64,000 nucleotides of DNA from Shimia ponticola (GTDB lineage Bacteria > Pseudomonadota > Alphaproteobacteria > Rhodobacterales > Rhodobacteraceae). The stretch is from positions 930,001 through 994,000 of the forward strand of contig NZ_VCDK01000003.1 in the NCBI RefSeq assembly GCF_007995215.1, given 5' to 3'. The notes beneath the pieces are model-generated. The model was not told the DNA's origin, made no database searches, and worked only from the letters and a program-made list of their open reading frames with translations. Every line of letters begins with the position of its first letter. The first letter of the stretch is position 1. Of the stretch, positions 10,620-20,763 are shown piece after piece. A program made the position numbers and the translations under genes.

Positions 10620-11537
10620 CTAGCTAGGCAAAGTCCAGAACTCTCCAAAGCGGTTATCCCAGATCGGCGGATCCAGAGGATCCATACCGCTCGCGTCATA
10701 GAGGGTGATTTCATTCAGGACAAAGCGCGTCGGAGTAATCATGAAATCCACGCGAAAATAATCAATCCCCTCGCAGAGCCGTTCGGCCATTTTCAACATC
10801 TCATCAAAGCCATTTGGCTTGGGCGGTAGCGGACGTTCTGTGGCTGACGGCGGCGTCGAAAACAGGCGGTCCCAGCGCGGCGTCAGGTGGTGCCAGCAGT
10901 AATCGCCAAAGCGATCATCGCAATAGACGATGAATTCACACTTACCATCGAACACGGCGAATTTGATATCGTCCGCCACCCGACCGCTCGCGTCGCTGAT
11001 CAACTCTTCGACCATGATCTGTCGCTTGATCGATTGATAGGCCCACTCGAACTTGGTCTTTCCGTATGAGCGACGCTGCCAGAGCCGGGCCTGCTCAAGC
11101 AGCTTTGGAACATCCACGGGGTCATCCGGTGTCACCAGAATATTGCGCCCGCTTCCATAGTTGCTCTTGACCACGTATGTGTCCGGCAAGGTGGCGAAAT
11201 CTATTTGGGCGGGGTCCGACGCAGTCGCGTATAGCTTGGGGAACAGAGCCTCGAAATCATGGTCTTTTAATCGCTCTGCCACGAAATCGCGGACCGCAAT
11301 CTTGTCCGAAACGGTGGTCAGCACCGCGCGGCGATCGCGCAGCTTCCGCCACAGGATTTTCTCGTTGTAGGTTTTCGGGTTTTGCAGATCAGGCTCGTAT
11401 CCCAACCGTTTGGCGGTCTTACGAAGGATATACGAATGGCCCACAAGCGGGTCGATGCGATAGCGCGCTTCGATCGTGGCTTCTTTGAGGAGGTCCTTAA
11501 GCAGACCCCTTGGTTTAAATGGATTTTGAACAATCAT
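10620..11537 (-). CDS. TupA-like ATP-grasp protein
   Basis: 305 aa. The sequence matches the TupA-type ATP-grasp family: Y-N-E-K-I-L-W-R-K near the start, then DKIAVRDFVAERL, LPDTYVVKSNYGSGRN (nucleotide-binding loop), IMVEELI, DIKFAVFDGKCEFI, and a C-terminal YFRVDFMITPTRFVLNEITLYDASG-type metal site. Such proteins are thought to ligate amino acids or acidic groups onto cell-surface glycans. The ATG at 11537 has an AAGG site upstream and is preferred over a GTG at 11561. It is the last gene before the convergent YcgG-family gene and is separated from ftsH by a terminator. Confidence 0.85.
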   Translation of the reverse strand: MIVQNPFKPRGLLKDLLKEATIEARYRIDPLVGHSYILRKTAKRLGYEPDLQNPKTYNEKILWRKLRDRRAVLTTVSDKIAVRDFVAERLKDHDFEALFPKLYATASDPAQIDFATLPDTYVVKSNYGSGRNILVTPDDPVDVPKLLEQARLWQRRSYGKTKFEWAYQSIKRQIMVEELISDASGRVADDIKFAVFDGKCEFIVYCDDRFGDYCWHHLTPRWDRLFSTPPSATERPLPPKPNGFDEMLKMAERLCEGIDYFRVDFMITPTRFVLNEITLYDASGMDPLDPPIWDNRFGEFWTLPS

Positions 11538-11573
11538 GCGCCTTTGAAGCGGGATTGGCACTTCTTGGCAATT

Positions 11574-11601
11574 AAAAAGGGGCCCAAGCCAGGGCCCCTT
11601 C
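11574..11601 (-). terminator. Intrinsic terminator downstream of ftsH
   Basis: A 9-bp perfect stem (AAGGGGCCC/GGGCCCCTT) with a 6-nt loop is followed, on the minus strand, by a run of T. It closes the long ruv-tol-ftsH block before the ATP-grasp gene. Confidence 0.88.
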
Positions 11602-11611
11602 TTGGTAGCAA

Positions 11612-13531
11612 TTAGGCAGTTGGTTCTGGTTCCATCCCGCCGGTATCGTCGGACTTGGGCCGAGACTTGGCCTTTGGCACGGCAGTCAGCGACGGACGGT
11701 TTGGCTTTTGCGTGTCACCGTCGTCATCGTCATTGTCCAGCGTCTCGCCATTCATGACCTTGCGAATTTGTGGCCCTGTCAGGGTCTCATATTCCAGCAG
11801 GCCCTGAGCGAGGTTTTCCCACTCTTCGCGATGCTCAGTCAGAATGCGCTTGGCGGTCTCATACCCCGTGTCCACCAGTTCCTTGACCTTCTTGTCGATC
11901 AATTCCTGCGTCGCTTGGCTGTGGTTCGTACCGCCGCCGTAGCTGCCCAGATAGGACTGTTGTTCATTGGCGTAATCCACGTGCCCCAGTTCCTCGGCAA
12001 AGCCGAACTGAGTGACCATGGCGCGAGCAATCTTGGACACCTGTTGAATGTCCGATGTCGCGCCCGATGTGACGTTCTCCGCGCCGAACTTCAGCTCTTC
12101 GGCCACCTTGCCGCCCATCGCCATAGCGATTTTCGACGTGTACTTGGTCCGGCTGACGCTCAGCTGATCACGCTCTGGCAGCGACAGCACCAGACCCAGC
12201 GCGCGACCACGAGGGATGATTGTCGCCTTGTGGATCGGATCGTGCTGCGGGACGTATAGGCCAACAACCGCATGCCCGGCCTCGTGATAGGCGGTCAGCT
12301 TTTTCTCGTCCTCGGTCATGACCATGGAACGGCGTTCACTGCCCATCATGACCTTGTCCTTGGCGTTCTCAAAATCGTCCATCGTGACAAACCGGCGTCC
12401 AACGCGGGCCGCCATCAAAGCAGACTCGTTCACAAGGTTGGCCAGATCAGCACCTGAGAAGCCCGGCGTACCGCGCGCGATGATGCGCAGGTCAACGTTC
12501 GGGCCCAGTGGCACCTTGCGTGCGTGCACGCCAAGGATTTTCTCACGGCCTTTGATGTCCGGGTTTGGCACCTGAACCTGACGGTCAAAGCGGCCCGGAC
12601 GCAGCAGCGCAGGGTCTAGAACATCAGGACGGTTGGTTGCGGCAACGATGATGATGCCTTCATTGGCTTCAAAGCCGTCCATCTCGACCAGCAACTGGTT
12701 CAGCGTCTGTTCGCGCTCGTCGTTGCCACCACCGTAGCCAACGCCACGCGACCGGCCCACGGCGTCAATTTCGTCGATAAAGACAATACATGGCGCGTTT
12801 TTCTTGGCCTGCTCAAACATGTCACGAACACGGGACGCACCCACACCGACGAACATCTCGACAAAGTCGGAACCCGAGATGGTGAAGAACGGGACGCCCG
12901 CCTCACCCGCAACGGCGCGAGCAAGGAGCGTCTTACCGGTGCCTGGAGGGCCCACGAGCAATGCGCCTTTGGGGATTTTGCCCCCAAGACGGCTGAATTT
13001 CTGCGGGTTGCGCAGGAATTCGACGATTTCTTCAAGGTCTTCCTTGGCCTCGTCGATGCCCGCGACGTCATCAAATGTCACGCGCCCATGCTTTTCGGTC
13101 AGCAGCTTGGCCTTGGATTTGCCAAAACCCATCGCGCCACCACGACCGCCGCCTTGCATCCGGTTCATGAAGTAGATCCAGACGCCGATCAGCAGAAGGA
13201 ACGGCACAAAGGTAAAGAAAAGCTGGCTAAAGACGCTGTCTTCCTGCGCGACCACGTCGACCTCGACATTGCGGTCGATCAGCATGTCGGTCAGGTCTGC
13301 GTCTTGCGGCTTCACCGTTGTGTAGCGATTGCCGTCGGCGCCGACGAACCGCACGTTTTCGCCATCAAGGGCGACCTGCTGAACGTTGCCGCTCTCAACC
13401 GCTTCGATGAAGTCAGAGTAGCTGATGTCGTTGCTTTGGATCGTGGATTGATCGCCCGAAAACAGCCGGAACAAAGCCAGCAGCAGCAGGAACAGAACAA
13501 TCCAGAATGCGAAGTTACGTGCGTTGCCCAA
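11612..13531 (-). CDS. ftsH: ATP-dependent zinc metalloprotease FtsH
   Basis: 639 aa. Two membrane helices (about 7-25 and 103-122) flank a short periplasmic domain. The AAA module has Walker A GPPGTGKT at 194-201, Walker B VFIDEID near 250-256 and the second-region RPGRFDRQ; the protease zinc motif HEAGH is at 416-420. It degrades misfolded and regulatory membrane proteins. I place the start at a TTG (13531): it begins the conserved L-G-N-A-R-N text and has a strong AAGGAGG six bases upstream, while the upstream in-frame TTG at 13573 has none. The acidic C-terminal tail is ordinary for the family. It is last in the tol-tilS run. Confidence 0.95.
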   Translation of the reverse strand: MGNARNFAFWIVLFLLLLALFRLFSGDQSTIQSNDISYSDFIEAVESGNVQQVALDGENVRFVGADGNRYTTVKPQDADLTDMLIDRNVEVDVVAQEDSVFSQLFFTFVPFLLLIGVWIYFMNRMQGGGRGGAMGFGKSKAKLLTEKHGRVTFDDVAGIDEAKEDLEEIVEFLRNPQKFSRLGGKIPKGALLVGPPGTGKTLLARAVAGEAGVPFFTISGSDFVEMFVGVGASRVRDMFEQAKKNAPCIVFIDEIDAVGRSRGVGYGGGNDEREQTLNQLLVEMDGFEANEGIIIVAATNRPDVLDPALLRPGRFDRQVQVPNPDIKGREKILGVHARKVPLGPNVDLRIIARGTPGFSGADLANLVNESALMAARVGRRFVTMDDFENAKDKVMMGSERRSMVMTEDEKKLTAYHEAGHAVVGLYVPQHDPIHKATIIPRGRALGLVLSLPERDQLSVSRTKYTSKIAMAMGGKVAEELKFGAENVTSGATSDIQQVSKIARAMVTQFGFAEELGHVDYANEQQSYLGSYGGGTNHSQATQELIDKKVKELVDTGYETAKRILTEHREEWENLAQGLLEYETLTGPQIRKVMNGETLDNDDDDGDTQKPNRPSLTAVPKAKSRPKSDDTGGMEPEPTA

Positions 13532-13617
13532 GGGAGGCCTCCTTACACGGGGAAAACGAGAGGGCGATGTCAATCACACCGCCGTTGCTTGGCAAGATAA
13601 CCTTTTGAGGGCGATCT

Positions 13618-14928
13618 TCAATGCGCAGAAAGGAAGTGTTCAGGTTTCGCAGCGCCTGTTTCGGGGTACCAATGTGCATTCGGGCCCAGTCTTGGTGTCG
13701 CGAGCACCCGGTCACCGTCCCACACCGCTGGCGCGGGCCACAGGACACGTGCCGGCAAGCGGCTTAGCCCCCTGATCTGTGCCGCCCCGGCTTCGCCCAA
13801 GGGCCGCACGTCTTTTTCGCCGACGAAGAAATGTCGCCAAAACCCGTCTACGGTACGAATATCCTTCACCTTTTCATACTCGGCACAGACAAACAGACAT
13901 GCATTTTGTGGCAGGACATAGCCTCCATGAAGCGTTGTCGCGGCCCCGCCCAGCCCGCGTTCCAGCGCATTTTCAAGGGCTGAAAGCCTCGGCGGGTAGC
14001 CCGCGCCCGACACAAACCGGAGGGCAGCAGCCAAAAGCCTGAGCTGAATTTCGCGCGGCTGTTGCGCAAATAAGTCGCGATCATAGACAACGTCGAATTG
14101 GGTCGAATACTGCTCGTCTTTGGCAAGACAGGCTTGGTGTGCCTGCAATGCCGCGTTTTCAAGCACCTCCCGCGCGCGCGCCATTTGGCCTGCTGTCACG
14201 GCCAACCGTTCACGCGTCAAGCCGAGTCGCTCTAAATCCGCCCACGCTTTTCGTACCTTGATCCGATCGAACCGCGTGTCGTCGTTGCTGGGGTCGTCAG
14301 CAAACGGAATGCGCAGGGTCTTGAGATAATGCCGCAGGTCATCGCGGCTGACCGCCAGCAATGGACGGACCAACCAACCGTGATCCTCTGTGGAATCTGA
14401 CCAAGGCGGCCCGTCGGGGTGCTGGCATTCAGGCTTGAACTGTCCTCTCATCGGCAAAGCTCGCTTGGGTGCCATTCCTGCCAACCCATCGACCCCGGAC
14501 CCGCGCGCCAGACGCATGACAAAGGTTTCGGCCTGATCATCCAGCGTATGCGCCATCACTACATGCTCGATACTACCGCGCCAGCGCTGGATGACGTCAA
14601 TCCGCCCTTGGCGCGCTGCGTCTTGCAGGTTGCCCTGCCCGTCCCAATGCCAATCAAGCACCTGATGAAACAGACCAAGCTCGCCACAAGCCTTGGCGAC
14701 CAATGCCGCTTCCTCAGCGGCCTCGGGGCGTAGATTGTGGTTCACCGTGCAAACAAAAAGGCGAATGCCCATTACACGGGCCCATGGCGCAGCCAGATAC
14801 AGCATTGCCATGCTGTCGCCCCCGCCAGATACGGCGAGGATCAAGTGTTTCGGGAATTCAGGTCCCAGAAGTTCGCCCATGGCATCGGCGAACCGTTGAG
14901 GAAGGCCGTGTTGGGCCCTGTGCGTCAC
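13618..14928 (-). CDS. tilS: tRNA(Ile)-lysidine synthase
   Basis: 436 aa. The PP-loop SGGGDS at about 34-39 and the HTLDDQAETFVMRLARGSG segment identify TilS, which converts the wobble C of the AUA-reading tRNA-Ile to lysidine. The start is a GTG at 14928 whose first base begins a GTGA overlap with the cpoB stop; the frame extends further upstream only inside cpoB. Translational coupling with cpoB and position before ftsH follow a common alphaproteobacterial order. Confidence 0.93.
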   Translation of the reverse strand: MTHRAQHGLPQRFADAMGELLGPEFPKHLILAVSGGGDSMAMLYLAAPWARVMGIRLFVCTVNHNLRPEAAEEAALVAKACGELGLFHQVLDWHWDGQGNLQDAARQGRIDVIQRWRGSIEHVVMAHTLDDQAETFVMRLARGSGVDGLAGMAPKRALPMRGQFKPECQHPDGPPWSDSTEDHGWLVRPLLAVSRDDLRHYLKTLRIPFADDPSNDDTRFDRIKVRKAWADLERLGLTRERLAVTAGQMARAREVLENAALQAHQACLAKDEQYSTQFDVVYDRDLFAQQPREIQLRLLAAALRFVSGAGYPPRLSALENALERGLGGAATTLHGGYVLPQNACLFVCAEYEKVKDIRTVDGFWRHFFVGEKDVRPLGEAGAAQIRGLSRLPARVLWPAPAVWDGDRVLATPRLGPNAHWYPETGAAKPEHFLSAH

Positions 14929-15737
14929 TCGCAACCCAGCGTGGTGCGCGCCGAATTGGCCTGAGTCTCGGCAGGGCCGCCGGGGAAGCGAATGCCAACT
15001 TCGGCCAATGTGATGCACGCCTCTTGCGTGGCCCCAATGGCCCCAAGGCTTGTCCCGACCTTCAAGAGCGCCTGTGGCGCCTCAGGCCCGACCGGATCTG
15101 CCGAAAACGCGTCGAGATAGGCACGTGCGGCCGCGCGCATCTCGCCCAGACCTTCATGCGCCTCACCCTTGTGCAACATTGCCGTCAGCGTCATCGGCCC
15201 ACCGGGGTAGGCTTCGACAAAGGCTTCGAACTGATCTGCCGCCTGCGCGAATTCGCCTGCGTCCAAAGCCGCCTTGGCCCGGTTGAAATCGTCGGTTTCA
15301 TTCACCGTCAGCCCGGTGTTGTCGGGGACTGGAACGGGTGTTGGCGCAGGCGCTGCCGCCTCGCCGCCCAAGGTCGATGTTTCGCCTAGCTGGGAAATGT
15401 CGCCGCCCTCAAGTTCGACAAGACGGAATTCCAGATCGCCGATCCGGTTGGTTCCATCCTGCACGATCTGGTTAATGCGGAACTCAAGCTGTTCGGTCCG
15501 GGCCGTCAATCGCTGGAGCTGGGTTTCGATTCCGTCCACCCGGTCCAGCAAAGTTGCGCCAGAGACACCCTGAGGTGCGCCAGTCGTCGACAGTTCCTGT
15601 TTCAAACGCTGGATTTCGACAAATAACACCGACAGTTCCTGCCGAATGTCGGCAAGGCTCTGTTCCCGCGCGGCGTCTGTTTGCGCTGTGGCGCCACCGG
15701 CCCAAAGCGCAATCACAACAGCCCAGATCAATCTCAT
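14925..15737 (-). CDS. cpoB: Tol-Pal cell division coordinator CpoB (YbgF)
   Basis: 270 aa. A signal peptide (MRLIWAVVIALWAGGATAQ) is followed by a coiled-coil segment at about 25-95, a proline/alanine linker, and a C-terminal TPR-like domain beginning near DDFNRAKAALDAGEFAQAADQF. This is the standard CpoB layout; the protein links peptidoglycan synthesis to Tol-Pal constriction in the periplasm. The ATG at 15737 overlaps the pal stop (ATGA) and starts the signal peptide; the frame further upstream lies within pal. Confidence 0.92.
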   Translation of the reverse strand: MRLIWAVVIALWAGGATAQTDAAREQSLADIRQELSVLFVEIQRLKQELSTTGAPQGVSGATLLDRVDGIETQLQRLTARTEQLEFRINQIVQDGTNRIGDLEFRLVELEGGDISQLGETSTLGGEAAAPAPTPVPVPDNTGLTVNETDDFNRAKAALDAGEFAQAADQFEAFVEAYPGGPMTLTAMLHKGEAHEGLGEMRAAARAYLDAFSADPVGPEAPQALLKVGTSLGAIGATQEACITLAEVGIRFPGGPAETQANSARTTLGCE

Positions 15738-16258
15738 GAAGTTAAAGCTCCCGCAGCGATTACCGTAACAGCACGACGGTTTTGCGCATAACACGATTCG
15801 TTGGCGCAAAGCTCGGCTGGACGTTCCTTGCCATAAGGCACCGTGCGCATTCGGCTTTGGGACACGCCCTTCGACGCGAGATACTCTTTCACTGCATTTG
15901 CACGGCGCGCGCTGAGCGCAAGGTTGTATTCGGTCGTGCCCTGTTCATCGGCATGGCCTTCGACCAAGGCCTGATAGTCACTGTTCAGGATCAACCACTC
16001 GGCCTGACCATCGAGCACCGCTTTGGCTTCTGATGTCAGGGTGAATTCATCGACGAGGAACAGCACACGATCGCCCACCTGTGCCTGAAAATAGGCTGGC
16101 GAGGCCGGATCGGATGCAGGGTCGAGCGGCGCTACATCAGATGGCGTTGGCTGGTTGTTAAGGTCCACTGTGTTCGTGTCATCAAAACGCGTCGGGTCGG
16201 AACATGCCGCCGCAAACAGTACGGCGCCAATCGCCGCAATACGGAAGGTCTTGGTCAT
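15734..16258 (-). CDS. pal: Peptidoglycan-associated lipoprotein Pal
   Basis: 174 aa. The lipobox is FAAAC, giving an N-terminal lipidated Cys. The C-terminal OmpA-like domain has VDEFTLTSEAK, VEGHADEQGTTEYNLALSARRA and the closing VPYGKERP region that binds diaminopimelate in peptidoglycan. Pal anchors the outer membrane to the wall and is the target of TolB. The ATG at 16258 begins the signal peptide; upstream in-frame codons overlap tolB and were rejected. Confidence 0.96.
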   Translation of the reverse strand: MTKTFRIAAIGAVLFAAACSDPTRFDDTNTVDLNNQPTPSDVAPLDPASDPASPAYFQAQVGDRVLFLVDEFTLTSEAKAVLDGQAEWLILNSDYQALVEGHADEQGTTEYNLALSARRANAVKEYLASKGVSQSRMRTVPYGKERPAELCANESCYAQNRRAVTVIAAGALTS

Positions 16259-16320
16259 CGGACTGCTCTTTCTGTTATGTCGTTGAGGTATCATAATACT
16301 CTTACGCTTTCCACCTGCCG

Positions 16321-17640
16321 CTATGGCTGCAAAGGCCCCCATGCGGGGTCCGAGGCCGCCGTGGGCAAATCCACGCGCTGCAAATTGCGCCCGGTGATAT
16401 CGACCGAGTAGATGGCTGGCGCGCCGTTCTCGCCCAGCGTTTCGCGGGTGAACATGATAACGCGGCCATTCGGGCTCCATGTCGGCCCCTCATCAAGGGG
16501 CGAGGCGCTGAGCAAGCGTTCTTCTGATCCGTCAACGCGCATCACACCAATCGCGAAGCGTCCCTTGGTCTGCTTGGTAAAGGCAATCAGATCCCCGCGC
16601 GGCGACCAGACCGGCGTTGAATACCGCCCATCGCCAAACGATATCCTTCGCGCCTCACCTCCACCTGCGGGCATCACATATAGCTGCTGGGTGCCGCTTC
16701 TGTCGCTCTCGAACACGATCTGGCGACCATCGGGGCTATAGCTTGGCGCGGTCTCAATCGACGGTGCATTCGTCAGCCGCGTCCGCGCGCCCGTGTTCAG
16801 GTTTACCGTGTACAGATCAGAGTTCCCGCCACGTTCCAGCGAATAGACTGCCGTTTGCCCATCAGGGGCGAAACGCGGTGCAAAGCTCATGGACCCATCG
16901 CCTGTTTCAAGCGACCGACGCCGCACCGATGCCACATCCAGCACGTAGATCTGCGGGAAGCCGGTCTCATAGCTTGTATAGAGAATACGATCGCCCGTTG
17001 GCGAAAACCGAGGGGCGAGAACGATCGCGTTGCTATCGGTCAGGAACTGGGTGTTCGCGCCGTCGTAATCCATGATTGCGATCCGCCGCTTGCGGTCGCT
17101 CTTTGGCCCGGTTTCACTGACAAAGACGACCCGGCTGTCGAAATAAGGGGCCTCTCCTGTGATCCTGCTATAGACTTGGTCCGCAATCTTGTGCGCCATC
17201 CGCCGCCACCCGGCCTCGGTCCCGACAAGCTGTTGACCTTGCCCCAGTTCCGAGCCGCTGAAGATGTCATAGATGCGGAACTTGACGGTCAAACGCCCGC
17301 CCGCCGTTGACACCGCGCCCGTGATCATCGCCTGCGCATTGATCGCGCGCCAATCCGGAAAGCGCACCGGTGCGGCAAAGCTCGCCCGCTGCGCGATAAA
17401 CGAGGTCGATGGGATTTCCCTGAAAAGGCCCGTCCCAGACAAGTCAGCCGCGACGACCCGGCTCAATTGCCCCGCCAATTGCGCGGCACCTTGATCCTCG
17501 GCCTCGAAGGTCGGGATCGCAAAGGTCAGAGGTTCGACAACTCCTTCGGTGATTTCGATCCGAAGGGGGCCGTTCTGAGCCATCGCCGCCGTCATAGGCA
17601 ACCACAACAATGCCGACAGTAGGATCGCGAGTACCCGCAT
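16321..17640 (-). CDS. tolB: Tol-Pal system beta-propeller protein TolB
   Basis: 439 aa with a signal peptide ending at MTAAMA-Q. An N-terminal alpha/beta domain is followed by repeated propeller blades with the recurrent [28 protein letters not shown] and WSPNGR motifs. It is the periplasmic partner that shuttles between Pal and TolA. The ATG is one base from the tolA stop, consistent with one transcript and coupled translation. Confidence 0.96.
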   Translation of the reverse strand: MRVLAILLSALLWLPMTAAMAQNGPLRIEITEGVVEPLTFAIPTFEAEDQGAAQLAGQLSRVVAADLSGTGLFREIPSTSFIAQRASFAAPVRFPDWRAINAQAMITGAVSTAGGRLTVKFRIYDIFSGSELGQGQQLVGTEAGWRRMAHKIADQVYSRITGEAPYFDSRVVFVSETGPKSDRKRRIAIMDYDGANTQFLTDSNAIVLAPRFSPTGDRILYTSYETGFPQIYVLDVASVRRRSLETGDGSMSFAPRFAPDGQTAVYSLERGGNSDLYTVNLNTGARTRLTNAPSIETAPSYSPDGRQIVFESDRSGTQQLYVMPAGGGEARRISFGDGRYSTPVWSPRGDLIAFTKQTKGRFAIGVMRVDGSEERLLSASPLDEGPTWSPNGRVIMFTRETLGENGAPAIYSVDITGRNLQRVDLPTAASDPAWGPLQP

Positions 17641-17641
17641 A

Positions 17642-18757
17642 TTACCGTGTCCTCATCTGCTCGGGGTTAAAGGTCATCTCGATCTCTTTCCACTGGTCAT
17701 ACTTCTCAGGCGGCAAGTCAAACCCCGACGCCCCACATCTGATAATTGCGCGGCGCGCCGCCTCGAATGCCTGCTGCGCTGCCGACGCCGATCCCCCCGA
17801 ACTGCCTACCAACGCGATAGAACCGGTCACAGGTCGTCCGTCGTCAGTCATGTCAACGGCGACAACCACCGTCGTGCCCAGCGCATCAGTCGACAATGAC
17901 CCCACATTCCAGCAGCGTGAGACCGCAATCCGCAGCGCATCGCGTTCACCACCTGTCAGTGGCGGCCCGGTCGGTGCGGAGGGTTCGGGCTCTGAATTGG
18001 CAAGCGCCGCAGCAAGCGCATCCTCGATCGCATTCGATGCTGGTTCATCTTCGGGTGCGGCCTCCGCGGCCTCTTCCGTCGGCGCAGGCGCAGGGGCTTC
18101 GGCGGCCCGCGTTGGCCGGATCCGGGGACGCAGTGATTGGGTCGGTGCGGCCGATGGCTGATCAGCTTCGGTGACTGTTTCCGTGGTCGCGGCTTCCTCA
18201 GAGGTCGCCTCTTGCTCTTCCACAACCGCCTCCGCGCTCTGATCCGGCTCTGCAGCCTCTCGCGATTCCTCGGCAATCACGGCATCGGGTTCGGGCGGGG
18301 CCACAGGTGTTGGCGCAATGCGCGGCGCAGGCGCAGGTGTCGGATCATCAACGTCAGGGTCAGGCGCGACATCCTCAACTACCGGCGGCACAGGCACAAC
18401 CGGCGGCGCATCGGTGACATCTGTTTCAGGCAATGGCGCAACAGCCGACACATCCGGCGCGGGATCGGGCTCCGGCGCAGGCGTCTCGGACGGCTCCGGC
18501 GGCAAAGCCACAGGTTGCGCGTTGCTTGGTGGCTCTGGCGGATCAACCGGCTCAGGGATCGGCAGGGCAGCAGGCGTCTCGGGCGCGACAACAGGCGCAG
18601 GCGTATCAAAGAGGGCTGCGAATTCGGCCTCGGAGATCACCGACACCTCGGTCACGTCGAATTCATCCAACGGCTCGGTTTGAAAGCCGTTGCCAAACAG
18701 CAGCCAGCCGATCAGGCCGACATGGCCCGCCGTTGATATGTAGCCGCCAATCGACAC
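17642..18757 (-). CDS. tolA: TolA-like energy-transducing protein
   Basis: 371 aa. One membrane helix at about 8-23 is followed by a long Pro/Ala/Glu-rich low-complexity region (about 50-265) and a compact C-terminal domain (about 270-371, with one Cys in each half: SRCWNVG and IRCGASG). That layout is TolA: the inner-membrane helix contacts TolQR, the extended arm spans the periplasm and the C-terminal domain binds TolB. The linker is proline-rich rather than the Ala/Lys/Glu helix of E. coli, as is usual in alphaproteobacteria. The start is a GTG at 18757, six bases after tolR. Confidence 0.9.
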   Translation of the reverse strand: MSIGGYISTAGHVGLIGWLLFGNGFQTEPLDEFDVTEVSVISEAEFAALFDTPAPVVAPETPAALPIPEPVDPPEPPSNAQPVALPPEPSETPAPEPDPAPDVSAVAPLPETDVTDAPPVVPVPPVVEDVAPDPDVDDPTPAPAPRIAPTPVAPPEPDAVIAEESREAAEPDQSAEAVVEEQEATSEEAATTETVTEADQPSAAPTQSLRPRIRPTRAAEAPAPAPTEEAAEAAPEDEPASNAIEDALAAALANSEPEPSAPTGPPLTGGERDALRIAVSRCWNVGSLSTDALGTTVVVAVDMTDDGRPVTGSIALVGSSGGSASAAQQAFEAARRAIIRCGASGFDLPPEKYDQWKEIEMTFNPEQMRTR

Positions 18758-18763
18758 CGCGCT

Positions 18764-19258
18764 TTAGCCGTCCGAAGCCGGACCATCGAGGGTCGGCCCA
18801 CCCAAATCCGTCACGAGCCCAATGTCGGCAAAACCCGCATTGTTCAGCGCGCCCATGACCTGCACCACACGCTCATAGGGGATCGCCCCATCGGCCCGCA
18901 GGAACACTTTGTTGTCGGCACGCTCTTCGGCGATACCGCGCAACCGGGTCAGGAATTCGGATTCTGGAACTTCGGTCGTCTGGATCACGATCCGCCCGTC
19001 TTCTGTCAGGCTAACGGTCAGCGGCTCTTCCGCCTCTGTCGGTAGCGCCCCCGCAGATGTCTTGGGCAGTTCGACCGGCACGCCCACCGTCAAAAGCGGC
19101 GCAGCCACCATGAAAATAATCAGCAACACAAGCATCACGTCCACGAAGGGTGTGACGTTGATCTCGGCCATGGGCCGGGTGCGCGACCGACGGCGTCTGC
19201 GGCCCCCATGGCCACTGGCACCACCGCCACCCTCTTTCTGAACAACTGTCGCCACCAT
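18764..19258 (-). CDS. tolR: Biopolymer transport protein TolR (ExbD family)
   Basis: 164 aa. A Gly/Arg-rich cytoplasmic N-terminus precedes the single helix, which starts NVTPFVDVMLVLLIIFMV and carries the essential Asp proton site. A periplasmic ExbD domain follows. TolR and TolQ use the proton-motive force to energise TolA. The ATG at 19258 directly abuts the tolQ stop. Confidence 0.96.
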   Translation of the reverse strand: MVATVVQKEGGGGASGHGGRRRRRSRTRPMAEINVTPFVDVMLVLLIIFMVAAPLLTVGVPVELPKTSAGALPTEAEEPLTVSLTEDGRIVIQTTEVPESEFLTRLRGIAEERADNKVFLRADGAIPYERVVQVMGALNNAGFADIGLVTDLGGPTLDGPASDG

Positions 19259-19259
19259 G

Positions 19260-19928
19260 TCAGCTATCCAACTGGCGGCTCATAATGGTGCCGAATTCAT
19301 CCGCAAAGGCCTCGTACCCTGCGATGATCCGATCACTGTCGGCGCTTAGCTTGTTGTAGAAAATCACTGCCGGGATCGCAGCCAAGAGGCCAAGGCCGGT
19401 GGCCAAGAGCGCCTCGGCAATCCCCGGTGCCACCACGGCAAGGTTCGTGTTCTGCTGTTCCGCGATCTCGATAAAGGCATTCATGATGCCCCAGACCGTT
19501 CCGAACAGCCCCACAAATGGCGCGGTCGAGCCAACCGTCGCCAGCACCGGCAATCCTTTTTGCAGTACTTCTGCCTGCTTCGCGATGGCCACGTCCATCG
19601 ACCGGTCAATCCGCGCCTGCGCCCCTGCGATCAACCCGCCATCCTGCTTGTGCGACCGCCGCCACTCCATCATGCCAGAAGCGAAGATGATTTCGGACGC
19701 CCCCTGCGGCGCATCCTTGATCTCTTCAAACAACTCATCGAGCGGTTCGCCCGACCAAAACGCCCGGTCAAACTTGGCCGCCTGACTTCGCGCGCGTCTG
19801 TATTGAATGATCTTGTTGATGATAATTGCCCACGCCCAGCCAGAGGCCACGATCAGCATAATCATCACAAGTTTCACGGTAATCGTGGCGCGCGCGAACA
19901 GCGCCCACATCGAAAAGTCTGCTTCCAT
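19260..19928 (-). CDS. tolQ: Proton channel protein TolQ (ExbB family)
   Basis: 222 aa with three membrane helices (about 13-35, 125-150 and 160-190) and the family text GLPVLATVGSTAPFVGLFGTVWGIM and VAPGIAEALLATGLGLLAAIPA. It forms the proton-driven motor with TolR. I chose the ATG at 19928 (MEADFSMWAL) because an AGG site lies upstream; a TTG at 19946 would add six residues. It follows ybgC by 95 bp, enough for an internal promoter. Confidence 0.95.
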   Translation of the reverse strand: MEADFSMWALFARATITVKLVMIMLIVASGWAWAIIINKIIQYRRARSQAAKFDRAFWSGEPLDELFEEIKDAPQGASEIIFASGMMEWRRSHKQDGGLIAGAQARIDRSMDVAIAKQAEVLQKGLPVLATVGSTAPFVGLFGTVWGIMNAFIEIAEQQNTNLAVVAPGIAEALLATGLGLLAAIPAVIFYNKLSADSDRIIAGYEAFADEFGTIMSRQLDS

Positions 19929-20023
19929 GACTGCCTCAGTCTGCAAATGCGGGGCGTTTTGCCCTCGTTAACCAGCAGAATAGCGAAGAAATGCCAAGAA
20001 AGCCAATGAAAGCGACGTGAAGC

Positions 20024-20410
20024 CTAGTGCGTCCGTCGGCGGAGTTCTGCCGGAATGCGCGTCGGAGCCCCGCCCGGACCAATCGCCACGATGGTCACCA
20101 GCGCATCAAACAGCTGGTCTGCCCCGCGCCAGACCTCTTGGCGGACGACCCACCGCGCGGCAGTGGCCCCTTCGACCGTGGTGCGCACCTCAAGCTCATC
20201 GCCCAGCACCGCAGGCATCAGGTAATCGGCTTCCACACGGCGGACGGCAAACACAACGCCGTCCTCTTTCATCGCGAGCTGATCCACGCCCATATCCGCA
20301 ACCCAGGACGACCGCGCGCGTTCGATGAACTTCAGGTAGTTCGCGTAATAGACGATCCCGCCCATGTCGGTGTCTTCATAATAGACAGTCACTGGGAATT
20401 TGTGGGTCAT
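20024..20410 (-). CDS. ybgC: Acyl-CoA thioesterase YbgC (hotdog fold)
   Basis: 128 aa. The hotdog signature YYEDTDMGGIVYYANYLKF contains the catalytic Asp (Asp15). The family hydrolyses acyl-CoA or acyl-ACP thioesters and is nearly always encoded in front of tolQ, as here. Its ATG overlaps the stop of the upstream NTF2-like gene by four bases (ATGA). Confidence 0.93.
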   Translation of the reverse strand: MTHKFPVTVYYEDTDMGGIVYYANYLKFIERARSSWVADMGVDQLAMKEDGVVFAVRRVEADYLMPAVLGDELEVRTTVEGATAARWVVRQEVWRGADQLFDALVTIVAIGPGGAPTRIPAELRRRTH

Positions 20411-20763
20411 GTGAAGGGTCCATCATCTGCGTGGCAGGCCGAGGCCTCTATGACCAAACCCTGCGCGTCAAACAAAAGCGTCTCAGCCGCGCTGCGTCCA
20501 GCCTGATTGGTATAGGTCATGACCAGCATGTCATGGCCATGAAACACGCCTGTCACTGCAAAACGTAAATCCGGCTGTCGATCCAGCGCCTTTCGCCAAT
20601 ACGCTCGCAAGGCGGGCTTTCCCCGAACAATTCCTGTCCCAACGGTTTTCACAGCCTTTTTAGAGCGAAACACGACATCATCACTGTAATGAAACAAGAT
20701 GCGATCCAGATCGTGGCTGTTCCACGCGGTTTCCCACTCTGACGCGAAGCTATTTGGGATCAC
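20407..20763 (-). CDS. NTF2-like / SnoaL-like protein
   Basis: 118 aa. The opening WETAWNSHDLDRILFHYSDDVVFRS followed by V-x-G-x-x-A-L-R-A-Y-W-x-K-A is characteristic of the small cone-shaped NTF2-like fold. No catalytic residues can be assigned, so the ligand is unknown. The start is a GTG that overlaps the upstream stop (GTGA), and its own stop overlaps ybgC, so it is locked into the ruv-tol transcript. The protein has no signal peptide. Confidence 0.75.
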   Translation of the reverse strand: MIPNSFASEWETAWNSHDLDRILFHYSDDVVFRSKKAVKTVGTGIVRGKPALRAYWRKALDRQPDLRFAVTGVFHGHDMLVMTYTNQAGRSAAETLLFDAQGLVIEASACHADDGPFT

